From NCBI RefSeq assembly GCF_001741865.1, contig NZ_CP017147.1, forward strand, positions 1,081,001-1,145,000: a DNA stretch of 64,000 nt. The letters run 5' to 3'. Positions 55,170 through 64,000 of this stretch are shown here, in pieces (positions within the stretch are counted from its first letter, which is position 1; every line of letters starts with the position of its first letter). Under the pieces are notes generated by a model. It did not search any database. It saw only the letters and a list, made by a program, of their open reading frames with translations, and was not told the origin of the DNA. A program made the position numbers and the translations under genes. This DNA is from Bosea vaviloviae. GTDB lineage: Bacteria > Pseudomonadota > Alphaproteobacteria > Rhizobiales > Beijerinckiaceae.

Positions 55170-55841
55170 TTAGTCCCGGGCCTGCGGGAACATCGCCAGA
55201 TAGGGCTGCGCTTCCGCCAGCACGCGGGCATAGGATGGCCGGGCGCGCAGGCGCTCGACATAGGCTGATGTGACCGGGTAGTCCGCCCCGAAGGGCATGA
55301 CCTTGTCGGCATAGAACAGGGCAGGCGCCGCCGCACAATCGGCCATCGAGAATGCCGCGCCGGCAGCCCAGCGTCGGTCCACTAACGCCGTCTCCAGCAT
55401 GCCGCAGGCCGTCTTCAGGCGCCCGCGCGCATGCGCCACGCCCGCAGGATCGTGCTGGCCGTCAGGCCGAAGGCGATCGCCGACGATCTTCTGCACGGGT
55501 TCATTGACGTTGAGGTCGAAGAAGCGGTCCCAGTGGCGCACCTCCAATGCGGCCGCAGGTTCATGCGGAATGAAGGGCGAAGCGCCGGGATAATTCCGGC
55601 CTGGATAATTCTGATCGAGAAATTCGATGATCAGGCTCGATTCCGGCACGACCCGGCCCTTATCCAAATCCTCCAGCACCGGGAATTTGCCGATCGGCCA
55701 AAGCGTAAGGAAGGCGGCGCGCTGGTTGGCGTCCGACAGATCGACGAGCTTCGGCGTGAATGGCGTCCCGCTTTCGTACAAGGCGATCAGTACCTTCTGG
55801 CAGAAGCTCGACAGCGGGTGGAAATGCAGCATGAGGGACAT
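55170..55841 (-). CDS. Glutathione S-transferase family protein
   Basis: This 223-residue protein has an N-terminal thioredoxin-like domain (LHFHPLSSFCQKVLIALYE, residues 5-23, with FPVLED and the glutathione-binding VPESSLIIEFL) and an all-helical C-terminal domain with FSMADCAAAPALFYA. It is expected to conjugate or reduce electrophiles with glutathione. The start at 55841 follows GGGAGAGA; the frame open to 57215 is antisense to guaC and not used. It is divergent from guaC. Confidence 0.92.
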   Translation of the reverse strand: MSLMLHFHPLSSFCQKVLIALYESGTPFTPKLVDLSDANQRAAFLTLWPIGKFPVLEDLDKGRVVPESSLIIEFLDQNYPGRNYPGASPFIPHEPAAALEVRHWDRFFDLNVNEPVQKIVGDRLRPDGQHDPAGVAHARGRLKTACGMLETALVDRRWAAGAAFSMADCAAAPALFYADKVMPFGADYPVTSAYVERLRARPSYARVLAEAQPYLAMFPQARD

Positions 55842-56018
55842 CTGGTTTCTCTCCCTGGTCATGTCTTGTTGCCGGCAATCTACCAAACCGATCTCTATCT
55901 GCAATCGGTTATTCCGGCGTAGGCCGCCGCATTGCCTGGTGCCCGCGCAAGCGGCTATGAATCCCGGCACGCTCCTCACGACCGCGTGCGCCGTCGCCCT
56001 TTTATCGGAGGCCCGACC

Positions 56019-57062
56019 ATGCGCATCGAGAACGATCCAAAACTCGACTTCCGCGACGTGCTGATCAGGCCCAAGCGCTCGACGCTGGGCAGCCGCGCCC
56101 ATGTCGACGTCAACCGAACTTTCCGTTTCGCCCATACCGGCACGGAATGGAGCGGTTTTCCGCTGATCGCTGCGAATATGGACGTGGTCGGCACCATGGC
56201 GATGGCCCGCGCCCTGCTGAAGCATGGCGCCATGGTCGCCCTGCACAAGCATTACGGCGCCGACGAGCTGATCGCCTTCTTCAAGGAGCCCGAATCGGCC
56301 AACGCCTTCTATTCGCTGGGCACCACCGCGAGCGACCATGACAAGCTCAAGGCCGTCCATGCGAAGGCGCCGATCAGCAAGATCTGCCTCGATGTCGCCA
56401 ATGGCTACACCGAGAAATTCGTCGATACGGTCAAGGCGACGCGCGCCGCCTTTCCCGATGCCGCGATCATGGCCGGCAATGTCGTCACCGGCGACATGAC
56501 GGAAGCGCTGATCCTGGCCGGCGCCGACATCGTCAAGGTCGGCATCGGGCCGGGCTCGGTCTGCACCACGCGCAAGATGACCGGCGTCGGCTATCCGCAG
56601 CTTTCGGCCATCATCGAATGCGCCGATGCGGCGCATGGGCTCAAAGGTCTGGTCTGTGGCGATGGCGGCTGCACCGTGCCGGGCGACCTCGCCAAGGCCT
56701 ATGGCGCCGGCGCCGATTTCGTCATGCTGGGCGGCATGCTCGCCGGCCATGACGAATGCGAGGGCGAGATCCGCTATGAGGAGCGCGATGGCGAGAGCGT
56801 CGCCGTCGGCATGACCTTCTACGGCATGTCCTCGGACACGGCGATGAAGCGCTATGCCGGCGGCGTCGCCACTTATCGCGCCTCGGAAGGCAAGACCGTC
56901 GAGGTGCCCTATCGCGGCCCGGTCGAAGGCACGATGTCGGAATTGATGGGCGGGGTGCGCTCGGCGATGACCTATATCGGCGCGGTCAGGCTGAAGGAAA
57001 TGCCCAAGCGCACCACCTTCATCATGGTAGGCAGCCAATTGAACACGGTGTTCGGGGGGTGA
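56019..57062 (+). CDS. guaC: GMP reductase
   Basis: This 347-residue NADPH-dependent enzyme turns GMP into IMP and ammonia. Seen: [20 protein letters not shown] at the start, [10 protein letters not shown], the catalytic Cys loop [53 protein letters not shown], and [20 protein letters not shown]. The start at 56019 has CGGAGGCCC before it. The last 200 bases are duplicated at 58212-58429 on the far side of rsgA. Confidence 0.96.
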   Translation: MRIENDPKLDFRDVLIRPKRSTLGSRAHVDVNRTFRFAHTGTEWSGFPLIAANMDVVGTMAMARALLKHGAMVALHKHYGADELIAFFKEPESANAFYSLGTTASDHDKLKAVHAKAPISKICLDVANGYTEKFVDTVKATRAAFPDAAIMAGNVVTGDMTEALILAGADIVKVGIGPGSVCTTRKMTGVGYPQLSAIIECADAAHGLKGLVCGDGGCTVPGDLAKAYGAGADFVMLGGMLAGHDECEGEIRYEERDGESVAVGMTFYGMSSDTAMKRYAGGVATYRASEGKTVEVPYRGPVEGTMSELMGGVRSAMTYIGAVRLKEMPKRTTFIMVGSQLNTVFGG

Positions 57063-57198
57063 GGGTGCGGCCAGGGCGCGATCTGCTCGATCGGCGCCAC
57101 GGATTACGCTCACTTTCCGTCTTCCGGCGCTTGCAAGCCGGCCCAAACCCCGCTCTATCGTCGCCCATGACGAGGACGCCGAGCGGTGGGGCGATACT

Positions 57199-58212
57199 GT
57201 GACGCAAGGCGACACTGCCTCCGCACCATTGTCACTTGCGGCGTTGGGCTGGACGGATTTCTTTGCAGATCAATGCGAACCGGATGACGCCTGCCTCCAG
57301 CCAGCGCGCATCGACACTGTGCATCGCGCCCGCATGAGCGCAATCACACCCGATGGGCCGATCAGGCTCAAGCTGCCGGTCCATACCAATACGGGCGACT
57401 TCACGGTGGGCGACTGGGTTCTGGTGGAGCCCGGCACGCATCTGCTACGGCGCCGGCTGGAGCGCGCGACGGTATTGGCGCGGCGCACCGAGGGCAGCAT
57501 GACGCCGCAGCTTGCCGGGGCCAATATCGACACGCTGTTCATCGTCACCTCCTGCAATGCTGATTTCAACGTCGCGCGCCTGGAGCGCTATCTTGCGCTG
57601 GCCAATGAGAGCGGAGCCGATCCCGTCATCCTGCTGACCAAGGCCGATCTCGTGCCGGACGTGCAGCCCTATCTCGACCAGGCCGCCGCCCTGCAACGCG
57701 GGCTGGCTGTTGCAACCGTCAATCCACGCAGCCCTGACGCAGCGGCTGCGCTCGCGCCCTGGTGTGGCGAGGGCCGCACCCTCGCGCTGGTCGGTTCGTC
57801 CGGCGTCGGCAAATCGACGCTTGTGAACGCGCTTGCCGGCCTCATCGAGGGCGAACCGCAGCAGACCGGCGATATCCGCGCCCACGACGCCAAGGGGCGC
57901 CACACCACGACGTCGCGCTCGCTGCATGCGATTGCCGGCGGCGGCTGGGTAATCGACACGCCGGGCATGCGCACGCTCCATGTCAGCGATGCGGCGTCTG
58001 GTCTCGAAACGCTGTTCGCCGAGATCACGGAACTAAGCCCGCTCTGCCGCTTCCGCGACTGCACTCATGAGCACGAACCCGGCTGCGCGGTTCAGGAGGC
58101 CGTGGCCAAGGGCGCGATCGACCCCGAGCGTCTGGCACGCTGGCGCAAGCTCGACCTGGAGAACAGGGCAAAGACGCCGGAGGTGAAGGGGCCGAGGGGG
58201 AAGCGGCGGTAG
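57199..58212 (+). CDS. rsgA: Ribosome small subunit-dependent GTPase RsgA
   Basis: This 337-residue circularly permuted GTPase checks 30S maturation. An OB-fold comes first (about residues 35-90, GDFTVGDWVLVEPG). Then the G4 motif LLTKADLV, G1 LVGSSGVGKSTLVNAL, and G3 VIDTPGMR appear in the permuted order. The C-terminal zinc finger is CRFRDCTHEHEPGC. The start is GTG at 57199. It is bracketed by two copies of the guaC 3' end; the right copy begins at its stop codon. Confidence 0.95.
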   Translation: MTQGDTASAPLSLAALGWTDFFADQCEPDDACLQPARIDTVHRARMSAITPDGPIRLKLPVHTNTGDFTVGDWVLVEPGTHLLRRRLERATVLARRTEGSMTPQLAGANIDTLFIVTSCNADFNVARLERYLALANESGADPVILLTKADLVPDVQPYLDQAAALQRGLAVATVNPRSPDAAAALAPWCGEGRTLALVGSSGVGKSTLVNALAGLIEGEPQQTGDIRAHDAKGRHTTTSRSLHAIAGGGWVIDTPGMRTLHVSDAASGLETLFAEITELSPLCRFRDCTHEHEPGCAVQEAVAKGAIDPERLARWRKLDLENRAKTPEVKGPRGKRR

Positions 58213-58429
58213 GCGGCGTCGCCAAATACCGCGCCTCCAAGGCAAGACCGTCGAGGGCAAGACCGTCGAGGTGCCCTATCGCGGGCCGGTCGAAGCCACG
58301 ATGTCGGAATTGATGGGCGGGGTGCGCTCGGTGATGACCTATATCGGCGCGGTCCACCTCAAGGAGGTGCCCAAGCGCACCACCTTCATCATGGTCGGCA
58401 GCCAGCTGAACACGGTGTTCGGAAGCTGA
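58212..58429 (+). pseudogene. Duplicated 3' fragment of guaC
   Basis: From GGCGGCGTCGCC at 58212 to a TGA at 58429 the sequence follows guaC 56859-57062 with about 90 percent identity by eye, including GACGATGTCGGAATTGATGG-type stretches and the end CAGCTGAACACGGTGTTCGG. It lacks a start, has a one-base loss near 58236 and an extra copy of GGCAAGACCGTCGAG (58241-58270). It can still read [20 protein letters not shown] in one frame but cannot make an enzyme. Confidence 0.88.
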
Positions 58430-58448
58430 GAGACCGATTGTAAAGGTG

Positions 58449-58480
58449 AGCCCTCATCCTGAGGAGCGGGCCCGGCGCGG
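58449..58480. repeat. Half copy of repeat family A
   Basis: CCCTCATCCTGAGGAGCGGG matches one end of the family A repeats at 970-1087 and 33263-33382. The other half is missing. Confidence 0.5.
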
Positions 58481-58528
58481 CCTGATTAAAGGGTCCGCTC
58501 TCGACCCATATCGGACCCTCCGCTGGTG

Positions 58529-59008
58529 TCACGACAACGCTGAAAGCAGTCGTTTAGCGGCGACGGGGCGATAGAATTCCAGAAATCTTTGCGTATTCCA
58601 GTAGCAACTGGATCCTTCAATGGCGGTAGCATGCCAAATTTCTCGACTCTTGTGCCCCGTGTATAGCGCGGTGTGAAGCGAAATCACGTAGTCATCACTT
58701 GAGCTAAAGGTAGCTCGTCCGCAGTTAATCTCCACACCGCGGCCGTCTTTCAAACGTTCAGCAAAGATAACGTCGCCGTTGTTCAAACGCTCGAAATCGA
58801 ACTGCTGGTCTACATCGATAACGAAGATGCCTGTTTGGTTAAATATCTCAGGGCACAACACACGATCCGGCTCAAGAAATTCTCCTCTCATAGAGAAAAG
58901 ATACAGTTGAACCGCTCGGCGGCAGTTGCCCTCGTCCCATTCGCCTGCAAGCTCGTCGGCAGAACCAAGTGGGCCCGCATCGAACCGATAGTCAAACTTC
59001 TTCATCAT
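58529..59008 (-). CDS. Putative NlpC/P60-like (papain-fold) protein, low GC
   Basis: This 159-residue protein has no family assigned with certainty. It shows a pattern like NlpC/P60 cysteine hydrolases: Cys29 in EGNCRRAVQLYLF at the start of a helix, NGDVIFAE (residues 78-85, like the PGDLVFF motif), His112 in SLHTALYTG, and His126 in EIWHAT. No signal peptide is present. The region is visibly poorer in GC (about half) than all its neighbours and uses different codons, which suggests recent transfer. Start ATG at 59008 or 59005. The target, peptide or other, is unknown. Confidence 0.6.
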   Translation of the reverse strand: MMKKFDYRFDAGPLGSADELAGEWDEGNCRRAVQLYLFSMRGEFLEPDRVLCPEIFNQTGIFVIDVDQQFDFERLNNGDVIFAERLKDGRGVEINCGRATFSSSDDYVISLHTALYTGHKSREIWHATAIEGSSCYWNTQRFLEFYRPVAAKRLLSALS

Positions 59009-59249
59009 CGGCTCCCGATCTCCATTGCGCTCAGATCGTGATCGGAGGTTTCAGGCGAAGCAATCCCTGTCGAAGCGCTTGCAGTCGATAAGAGGACGTC
59101 CGGTCCTCAGCCACCCGCATCTGAAAGCTGCCAGTCCGCAACCCACCCGCAGCAGCCATCGCCACCCCCGCTACCACTCTCGCTCCGGCTGTTGCATAGT
59201 CGCGCCTTCAGCGCGAAAAGCCGTTCAGGCTTCGGGGAGACGGACAATC

Positions 59250-60278
59250 ATGAAGACGACAATTTTGGCCGCGGCGGCCCTCGCCGCCAGCGCCTCGCTG
59301 GCGAGCGCGCAGCAACTCGCGCCGAGCCCGACGCTCGATGCGATCAAGGCGCGTGGCAACATCGAATGCGGCGTGCATCTCGGCCTGCCCGGCTTCTCCT
59401 TCGCCAATGACAAGGGCGAGTGGACCGGCCTCGATGTCGATTACTGTAAGGCGCTGGCGGCCGCCGTGCTCGGCGACGCGACCAAGGTCAAGTTCACCCC
59501 GACCTCGGTGCAGCAGCGCTGGCCGATCCTGCAATCGGGCCAGGTCGACCTGCTCTCGCGCAACTCGACCATCACCTTCTCGCGCAATGCGACGCTCGGC
59601 CTCAACTTCCAGGGCATCAATTTCTATGAAGGCCAGACCTTCATCGTCCGCAAGAAGGCCAACGCCAAGACGGCGGCCGATCTCGACGGCGCCTCGGTCT
59701 GCGTCGCCGCTGGCTCGACCGAGGAGAAGAACGCGGCCGACTGGTTCCGCGAGCGCAACCTCAAGGTCACCATCACCAATTTCCAGAAGAACGACGACGC
59801 CATCACCGCCTATGATTCCGGCCGCTGCGACGCCTATACCGCCGGCGTCGGCGCGCTCGCCGGCCAGCGCGTCAAGCTCAAGGTGCCCGACGAGCACATC
59901 ATCCTGACCCAGCCGATCTCGAACGATCCGCAGGGGCCGGTGACGCGCTGGGGCGACGAGCGCTGGCAGTTGATCGTGCGCTGGGTGCTGAACGGCACCA
60001 TCGCCGCCGAGGCGCTCGGCATCACCTCCGCCAATGTCGACGAGATGAAGGCCAATTCCAAGAACACCGAAGTCCGCCGCCTGCTCGGCGCGGAAGGCGG
60101 CTTCGGCGCGATGCTCGGGCTGCCCGACGACTGGATGTACAAGGTCATCAAGCAGGTCGGGAATTATGGCGAGAGCTTCGAGCGCACCGTCGGCATGGGC
60201 TCGACGCTGAAGCTGGAGCGCGGCCAGAACCAGCTCTGGACCAAGGGCGGCCTGCTCTTCACCCCGCCGTTCCAGTGA
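59250..60278 (+). CDS. Amino-acid ABC transporter substrate-binding protein (AapJ/BztA-like)
   Basis: This 342-residue periplasmic protein has a signal peptide (residues 1-20, cut after ASA), then LDAIKARGNIECGVHLGLPG, FTPTSVQQRWPILQSGQVDL, and the late VRWVLNGTIAAEALGITSAN. It is the general L-amino-acid receptor type (AapJ, BztA), longer than HisJ-like receptors. The start at 59250 follows GGGGAGACGG. It heads a set with two permeases; a family D repeat lies between it and the first. Confidence 0.92.
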   Translation: MKTTILAAAALAASASLASAQQLAPSPTLDAIKARGNIECGVHLGLPGFSFANDKGEWTGLDVDYCKALAAAVLGDATKVKFTPTSVQQRWPILQSGQVDLLSRNSTITFSRNATLGLNFQGINFYEGQTFIVRKKANAKTAADLDGASVCVAAGSTEEKNAADWFRERNLKVTITNFQKNDDAITAYDSGRCDAYTAGVGALAGQRVKLKVPDEHIILTQPISNDPQGPVTRWGDERWQLIVRWVLNGTIAAEALGITSANVDEMKANSKNTEVRRLLGAEGGFGAMLGLPDDWMYKVIKQVGNYGESFERTVGMGSTLKLERGQNQLWTKGGLLFTPPFQ

Positions 60279-60322
60279 GAGCAGGGCGGCATTCACGCTG
60301 AATTGGCCTCCGGAACCGCTCC

Positions 60323-60426
60323 GTCATCCCGGACAAGCCGCGTCAGCGGCGCAGATCCGGGATCCATCGTAGAGTTCGACGCCCTTCGATGGATCCCGGG
60401 TCTGCGCTTCGCTTGCCCGGGATGAC
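60323..60426. repeat. Palindromic repeat, family D
   Basis: GTCATCCCGGACAAGC and GCTTGCCCGGGATGAC are inverted ends; GATCCGGGATCCATCG and CGATGGATCCCGGGTC lie inward. It lies between the receptor and permease genes and overlaps the first codons of the permease (ATG at 60422). Such a hairpin can lower expression of the genes behind it relative to the receptor. Confidence 0.75.
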
Positions 60427-61630
60427 GCCGCGTTTCGTCAATCAACCTCCAAAGACTGCGATCCGCTTGACCAAAGCCCTCGCCCTCATCAACGACAAGC
60501 GCGTGCGCGACTGGATTTACCAGCTCGCGCTTGTCGCCGGCCTTGTCGTCCTGACCATCTATTTCGTGCGCAACGCCTCGCAGAACATGGTCAAGGCCGG
60601 CATCGCCTCGGGCTTCGATTTCCTCTGGCGCACCTCGGGCATCGACGTCCCCTTCGTGCTGACGAGCTATACCCAGGCCGACAACATCCTAAGCCTGTTC
60701 TGGGCTGGCGTCGCCAACACCATGCTGGTCACGGTGATCGCGATCGTGCTGGCGACGCTGCTTGGCTTCGTGCTCGGCATCGCAAGGCTGTCCTCGCATT
60801 GGCTGCTCTCGACGCTGGCTGGGGCCTATATCGAGTTCGTCCGCAACATCCCGCTGCTGTTCTTCGTGCTGTTCTGGTATTTCGGCGTGATCGCGGCCTT
60901 GCCGGCGCCGCTCGACAGCCTGAGCGTCTTCGGTATCGCCTTCCTCAACAATCGCGGGCTGACGATCCCGCTGCCCGATGCGCCCGCCAATTTCCGCTGG
61001 GCTGTGGCTGCGATCCTGCTGGCCTGGCTGGCGCAGTGGCTGGTCGCGTTCTGGGCGCGCAGGCGCAAGGAGCGCACCGGCCGAGATGCGCCCGTGCTCG
61101 CCATCGGCCTCGTGCTGGTCATCCTGGTCCCGATCCTCGCCATAACCTGGGCCAGCCTCGCGACACGCTGGGACATCCCCATCCTGCGCGGCTTCAACTA
61201 TCGCGGCGGCTTCGTCGTGATCCCGGAATTCGTCGCGCTGCTGGCGGCTCTGGTGACCTATACCGCAGGCTTCATCGCCGAGATCGTGCGCGGCGGCATC
61301 CAGGCCGTGCCGCATGGCCAGACCGAAGCCGCCTCGGCGCTTGGTCTGCGACGCGGGCAGATCCTGCGCTTCGTCACCATTCCCCAGGCGCTGCGGGTGA
61401 TGATGCCGCCGATGACGAACCAGTATCTCAATGTGCTGAAGAACTCCTCCTTCGGAGCGGCGATCGCCTATCCCGACGTGGTCAGCCTGTTCATGGGCTC
61501 GGCGCTGAACAACACCGGTCAGGCGATCGAGATCATCGCCATGACGCTGGCGGTCTATCTCGTCATCGGGCTCGCCGTCTCGGCCCTGATGAACTGGTAC
61601 AACGCCCGGATCGCGCTGGTGACGCGATGA
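60422..61630 (+). CDS. Amino-acid ABC transporter permease (AapQ/BztB-like)
   Basis: This 402-residue permease has about eight helices. The N-terminal half carries the extra segment of AapQ-type proteins (WIYQLALVAGLVVLTIYFVRN), and a second permease signature follows. The EAA loop that contacts the ATPase is EAASALGLRRGQILRFVTIPQA (first 20 residues conserved). An upstream ATG at 60389 lies inside the repeat and was not used. Its stop overlaps the start of the next permease (ATGA). Confidence 0.92.
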   Translation: MTPRFVNQPPKTAIRLTKALALINDKRVRDWIYQLALVAGLVVLTIYFVRNASQNMVKAGIASGFDFLWRTSGIDVPFVLTSYTQADNILSLFWAGVANTMLVTVIAIVLATLLGFVLGIARLSSHWLLSTLAGAYIEFVRNIPLLFFVLFWYFGVIAALPAPLDSLSVFGIAFLNNRGLTIPLPDAPANFRWAVAAILLAWLAQWLVAFWARRRKERTGRDAPVLAIGLVLVILVPILAITWASLATRWDIPILRGFNYRGGFVVIPEFVALLAALVTYTAGFIAEIVRGGIQAVPHGQTEAASALGLRRGQILRFVTIPQALRVMMPPMTNQYLNVLKNSSFGAAIAYPDVVSLFMGSALNNTGQAIEIIAMTLAVYLVIGLAVSALMNWYNARIALVTR

Positions 61631-62676
61631 GTGAAGCCACCCTCCCGCTCTGGCGCAAGCGCCTGTTCGGCACGCCCGCGACGGCTGTCGGCACGCTCGT
61701 CATCGCGTTCTGCATCGCCTGGATCGCGGTGCCGTTCCTGCGCTGGGCCTTGATCGATGCGAATTGGTCGGGCACGTCGCGCAACGACTGCACGGCCGGC
61801 GGCGCCTGCTGGGTCTTCATCCGCGCCCGCTTCGGCCAGTTCATGTACGGGCTCTACCCGGCCGACCAGCGCTGGCGTGTCGATTTGACCGGCATCCTGT
61901 TCCTGCTCTGCGTCGTGGCGATCGTCTTCGCGCCGAAGCGCCTGCAATTGCGGCTGGGCCTGTTCTCTCTCGTCATTCTGCCGCCGCTCGGCATCTGGCT
62001 CCTGGCCGGAGGTTTTGGCCTCAGGCCGGTCGAGACGCGCGAATGGGGCGGGCTGATGCTCACCCTGTTCATCTCGGTCTATTCCAGCCTGATCGCGATC
62101 CCGCTCGGCATTCTGTTCGCGCTCGGGCGGCAATCCGAGCTCAAGGTCATCCGCCTCGTCAGCATTCTGTTCATCGAATTCTGGCGCGGCGTGCCGATCA
62201 TCGCGGTGATCTTCCTCGCCTCGCTCTTGCTGCCACTGATCCTGCCCAGCGGCGTCGGCATCGACAGGCTGGCGCGCGCCGTGATCGGGCTCGGCCTCGT
62301 CATCGCGGCCTATATGGCGGAAGCCGTGCGCGGTGGCCTGCAGGCGCTGCCCTCGGGCCAGCGCGAGGCGGCGACCGCGCTCGGCCTGACCTATTGGAAG
62401 GCGACCGGGCTGATCATCCTGCCCCAGGCGCTGCGCATCTCGCTGCCGGCGATGACGAACGAGTTCATCGCGCTGGTGAAGAACACCACGCTGGTGCTGG
62501 TGGTCTCGATCCTCGACCTGCTCGGCATCGCCCAGGCCTCGCTTGCCGACCCGAACTGGGTCGGCATGAACATGGAGGCCTATTTCTTCTCCGGCGGGAT
62601 CTACTGGCTGATCTGCTACGGCCTGTCGCGCTGGAGCCGGGCGCTGGAACGCAGCGGCCGCCAGAGGCAGCGCTGA
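61627..62676 (+). CDS. Amino-acid ABC transporter permease (AapM/BztC-like)
   Basis: This 349-residue permease pairs with the AapQ-like one. Seen: an N-terminal part with DANWSGTSRNDCTAGGACWV, typical of AapM, then the permease domain with LMLTLFISVYSSLIAIPLG, FIEFWRGVPIIAVIFLASL and the EAA loop REAATALGLTYWKATGLIIL. The ATG overlaps the previous stop by four bases. No ATP-binding gene follows; the next gene is katG on the other strand. Confidence 0.93.
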   Translation: MSEATLPLWRKRLFGTPATAVGTLVIAFCIAWIAVPFLRWALIDANWSGTSRNDCTAGGACWVFIRARFGQFMYGLYPADQRWRVDLTGILFLLCVVAIVFAPKRLQLRLGLFSLVILPPLGIWLLAGGFGLRPVETREWGGLMLTLFISVYSSLIAIPLGILFALGRQSELKVIRLVSILFIEFWRGVPIIAVIFLASLLLPLILPSGVGIDRLARAVIGLGLVIAAYMAEAVRGGLQALPSGQREAATALGLTYWKATGLIILPQALRISLPAMTNEFIALVKNTTLVLVVSILDLLGIAQASLADPNWVGMNMEAYFFSGGIYWLICYGLSRWSRALERSGRQRQR

Positions 62677-62734
62677 TAATCCACATGGCCGCCCTTGCTG
62701 GCGTCCACGCGGGAAACCGGGCTTCAGCGGCCCC

Positions 62735-62775
62735 TACCGCATCAGACCGAATATCGTATTCGGTCTGATGCGGTA
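62735..62775. terminator. Perfect hairpin between the permease and katG genes
   Basis: TACCGCATCAGACCGAATA and TATTCGGTCTGATGCGGTA form a perfect 19-base stem around the loop TCG. It stands between two convergent genes and can end both transcripts, though no long T run follows. A family F copy lies just after it (62796-62838). Confidence 0.6.
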
Positions 62776-62795
62776 GGGCTTTGCTCTTGCATCGG

Positions 62796-62838
62796 CTTGT
62801 CCCGAAAACCGGTTCCCACTTTTCGGGCCGATGCTCCA
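62796..62838. repeat. Repeat, family F
   Basis: GCATCGGCTTGTCCCGAAAA and CTTTTCGGGCCGATGCTCC pair around CCGGTTCCCA. It matches the core of the copies at 31308-31344 and 39425-39473. Confidence 0.6.
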
Positions 62839-62870
62839 GGGACGGCCGCTGAAGGTTTTTTCCGCCTGGA

Positions 62871-64000
<1,130 letters not shown>

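Noticed and set aside
55170..57215. A 681-codon minus-strand frame covering the GST gene and guaC
   Set aside because: Only the last 223 codons are the GST; the rest is the complement of guaC. The GST start at 55841 has its own ribosome site.
58212..58429. A separate small gene after rsgA
   Set aside because: It has no start or ribosome site and matches the 3' end of guaC, so it is a broken copy.

Overview
The window looks like a chromosomal segment of a GC-rich alphaproteobacterium of the order Hyphomicrobiales (Rhizobiales), most like Bosea or a close relative. The grounds are the chvG-chvI block beside pckA, the ALA-synthase type hemA, an Omp25-like porin, small SRP RNA next to dnaX, the order rpmH-rnpA-yidC-engB-argB, and many short palindromic intergenic repeats. 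The genus is an inference; no rRNA or tRNA gene was seen to settle it.

Layout. 1-9 kb: chvG (cut by the window edge) and chvI, a HugZ-like protein, pckA, a DUF4105 membrane protein, enoyl-CoA hydratase, a GFA protein, mutM. 8-18 kb: ubiE-ubiB, then an inserted block (ArsR-SRPBCC-DUF1579-VOC operon plus amn), then coaBC-dut-rrf2-cysK-GNAT. 18-25.5 kb: a VOC protein, an FAD oxidoreductase, a YihY protein, an Omp25-like porin, and recR-ybaB-dnaX with the SRP RNA. 26-33 kb: rpmH-rnpA-yidC, a CatB-like acetyltransferase, engB, an AAA ATPase, DUF423, argB and a pyrimidine 5'-nucleotidase. 33-39.4 kb: an alpha-hydroxy-acid dehydrogenase, metZ, hemA, an M20 amidohydrolase and an SDR. 40-50.4 kb: a polysaccharide locus (WecG-type and DUF6492 transferases, Wzx-like flippase, Tat-exported GH10 hydrolase, Wzz/BY-kinase-like protein with a degenerate P-loop, Wzy-like polymerase, GT2 and GT4 enzymes). 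50.5-64 kb: AbrB-family and EamA membrane proteins, formamidase family, HxlR regulator, GST, guaC, rsgA, a duplicated guaC tail, a low-GC NlpC/P60-like gene, an amino-acid ABC transporter without its ATPase, and the 3' part of katG.

How the genes work together. Most are housekeeping (envelope-stress signalling, gluconeogenesis, ubiquinone, CoA, dUTP, cysteine, methionine, arginine, heme, protein export). The most distinctive unit is the 40-50.4 kb locus, which looks like part of a Wzx/Wzy export system carrying its own secreted endoglycosidase but no priming transferase or outer-membrane channel. Other notable structures are a MITE-like element between chvI and chvG, a duplicated guaC 3' end bracketing rsgA, a strong dyad operator at the ArsR operon, and at least six families of palindromic repeats, some of which encode protein C-termini.
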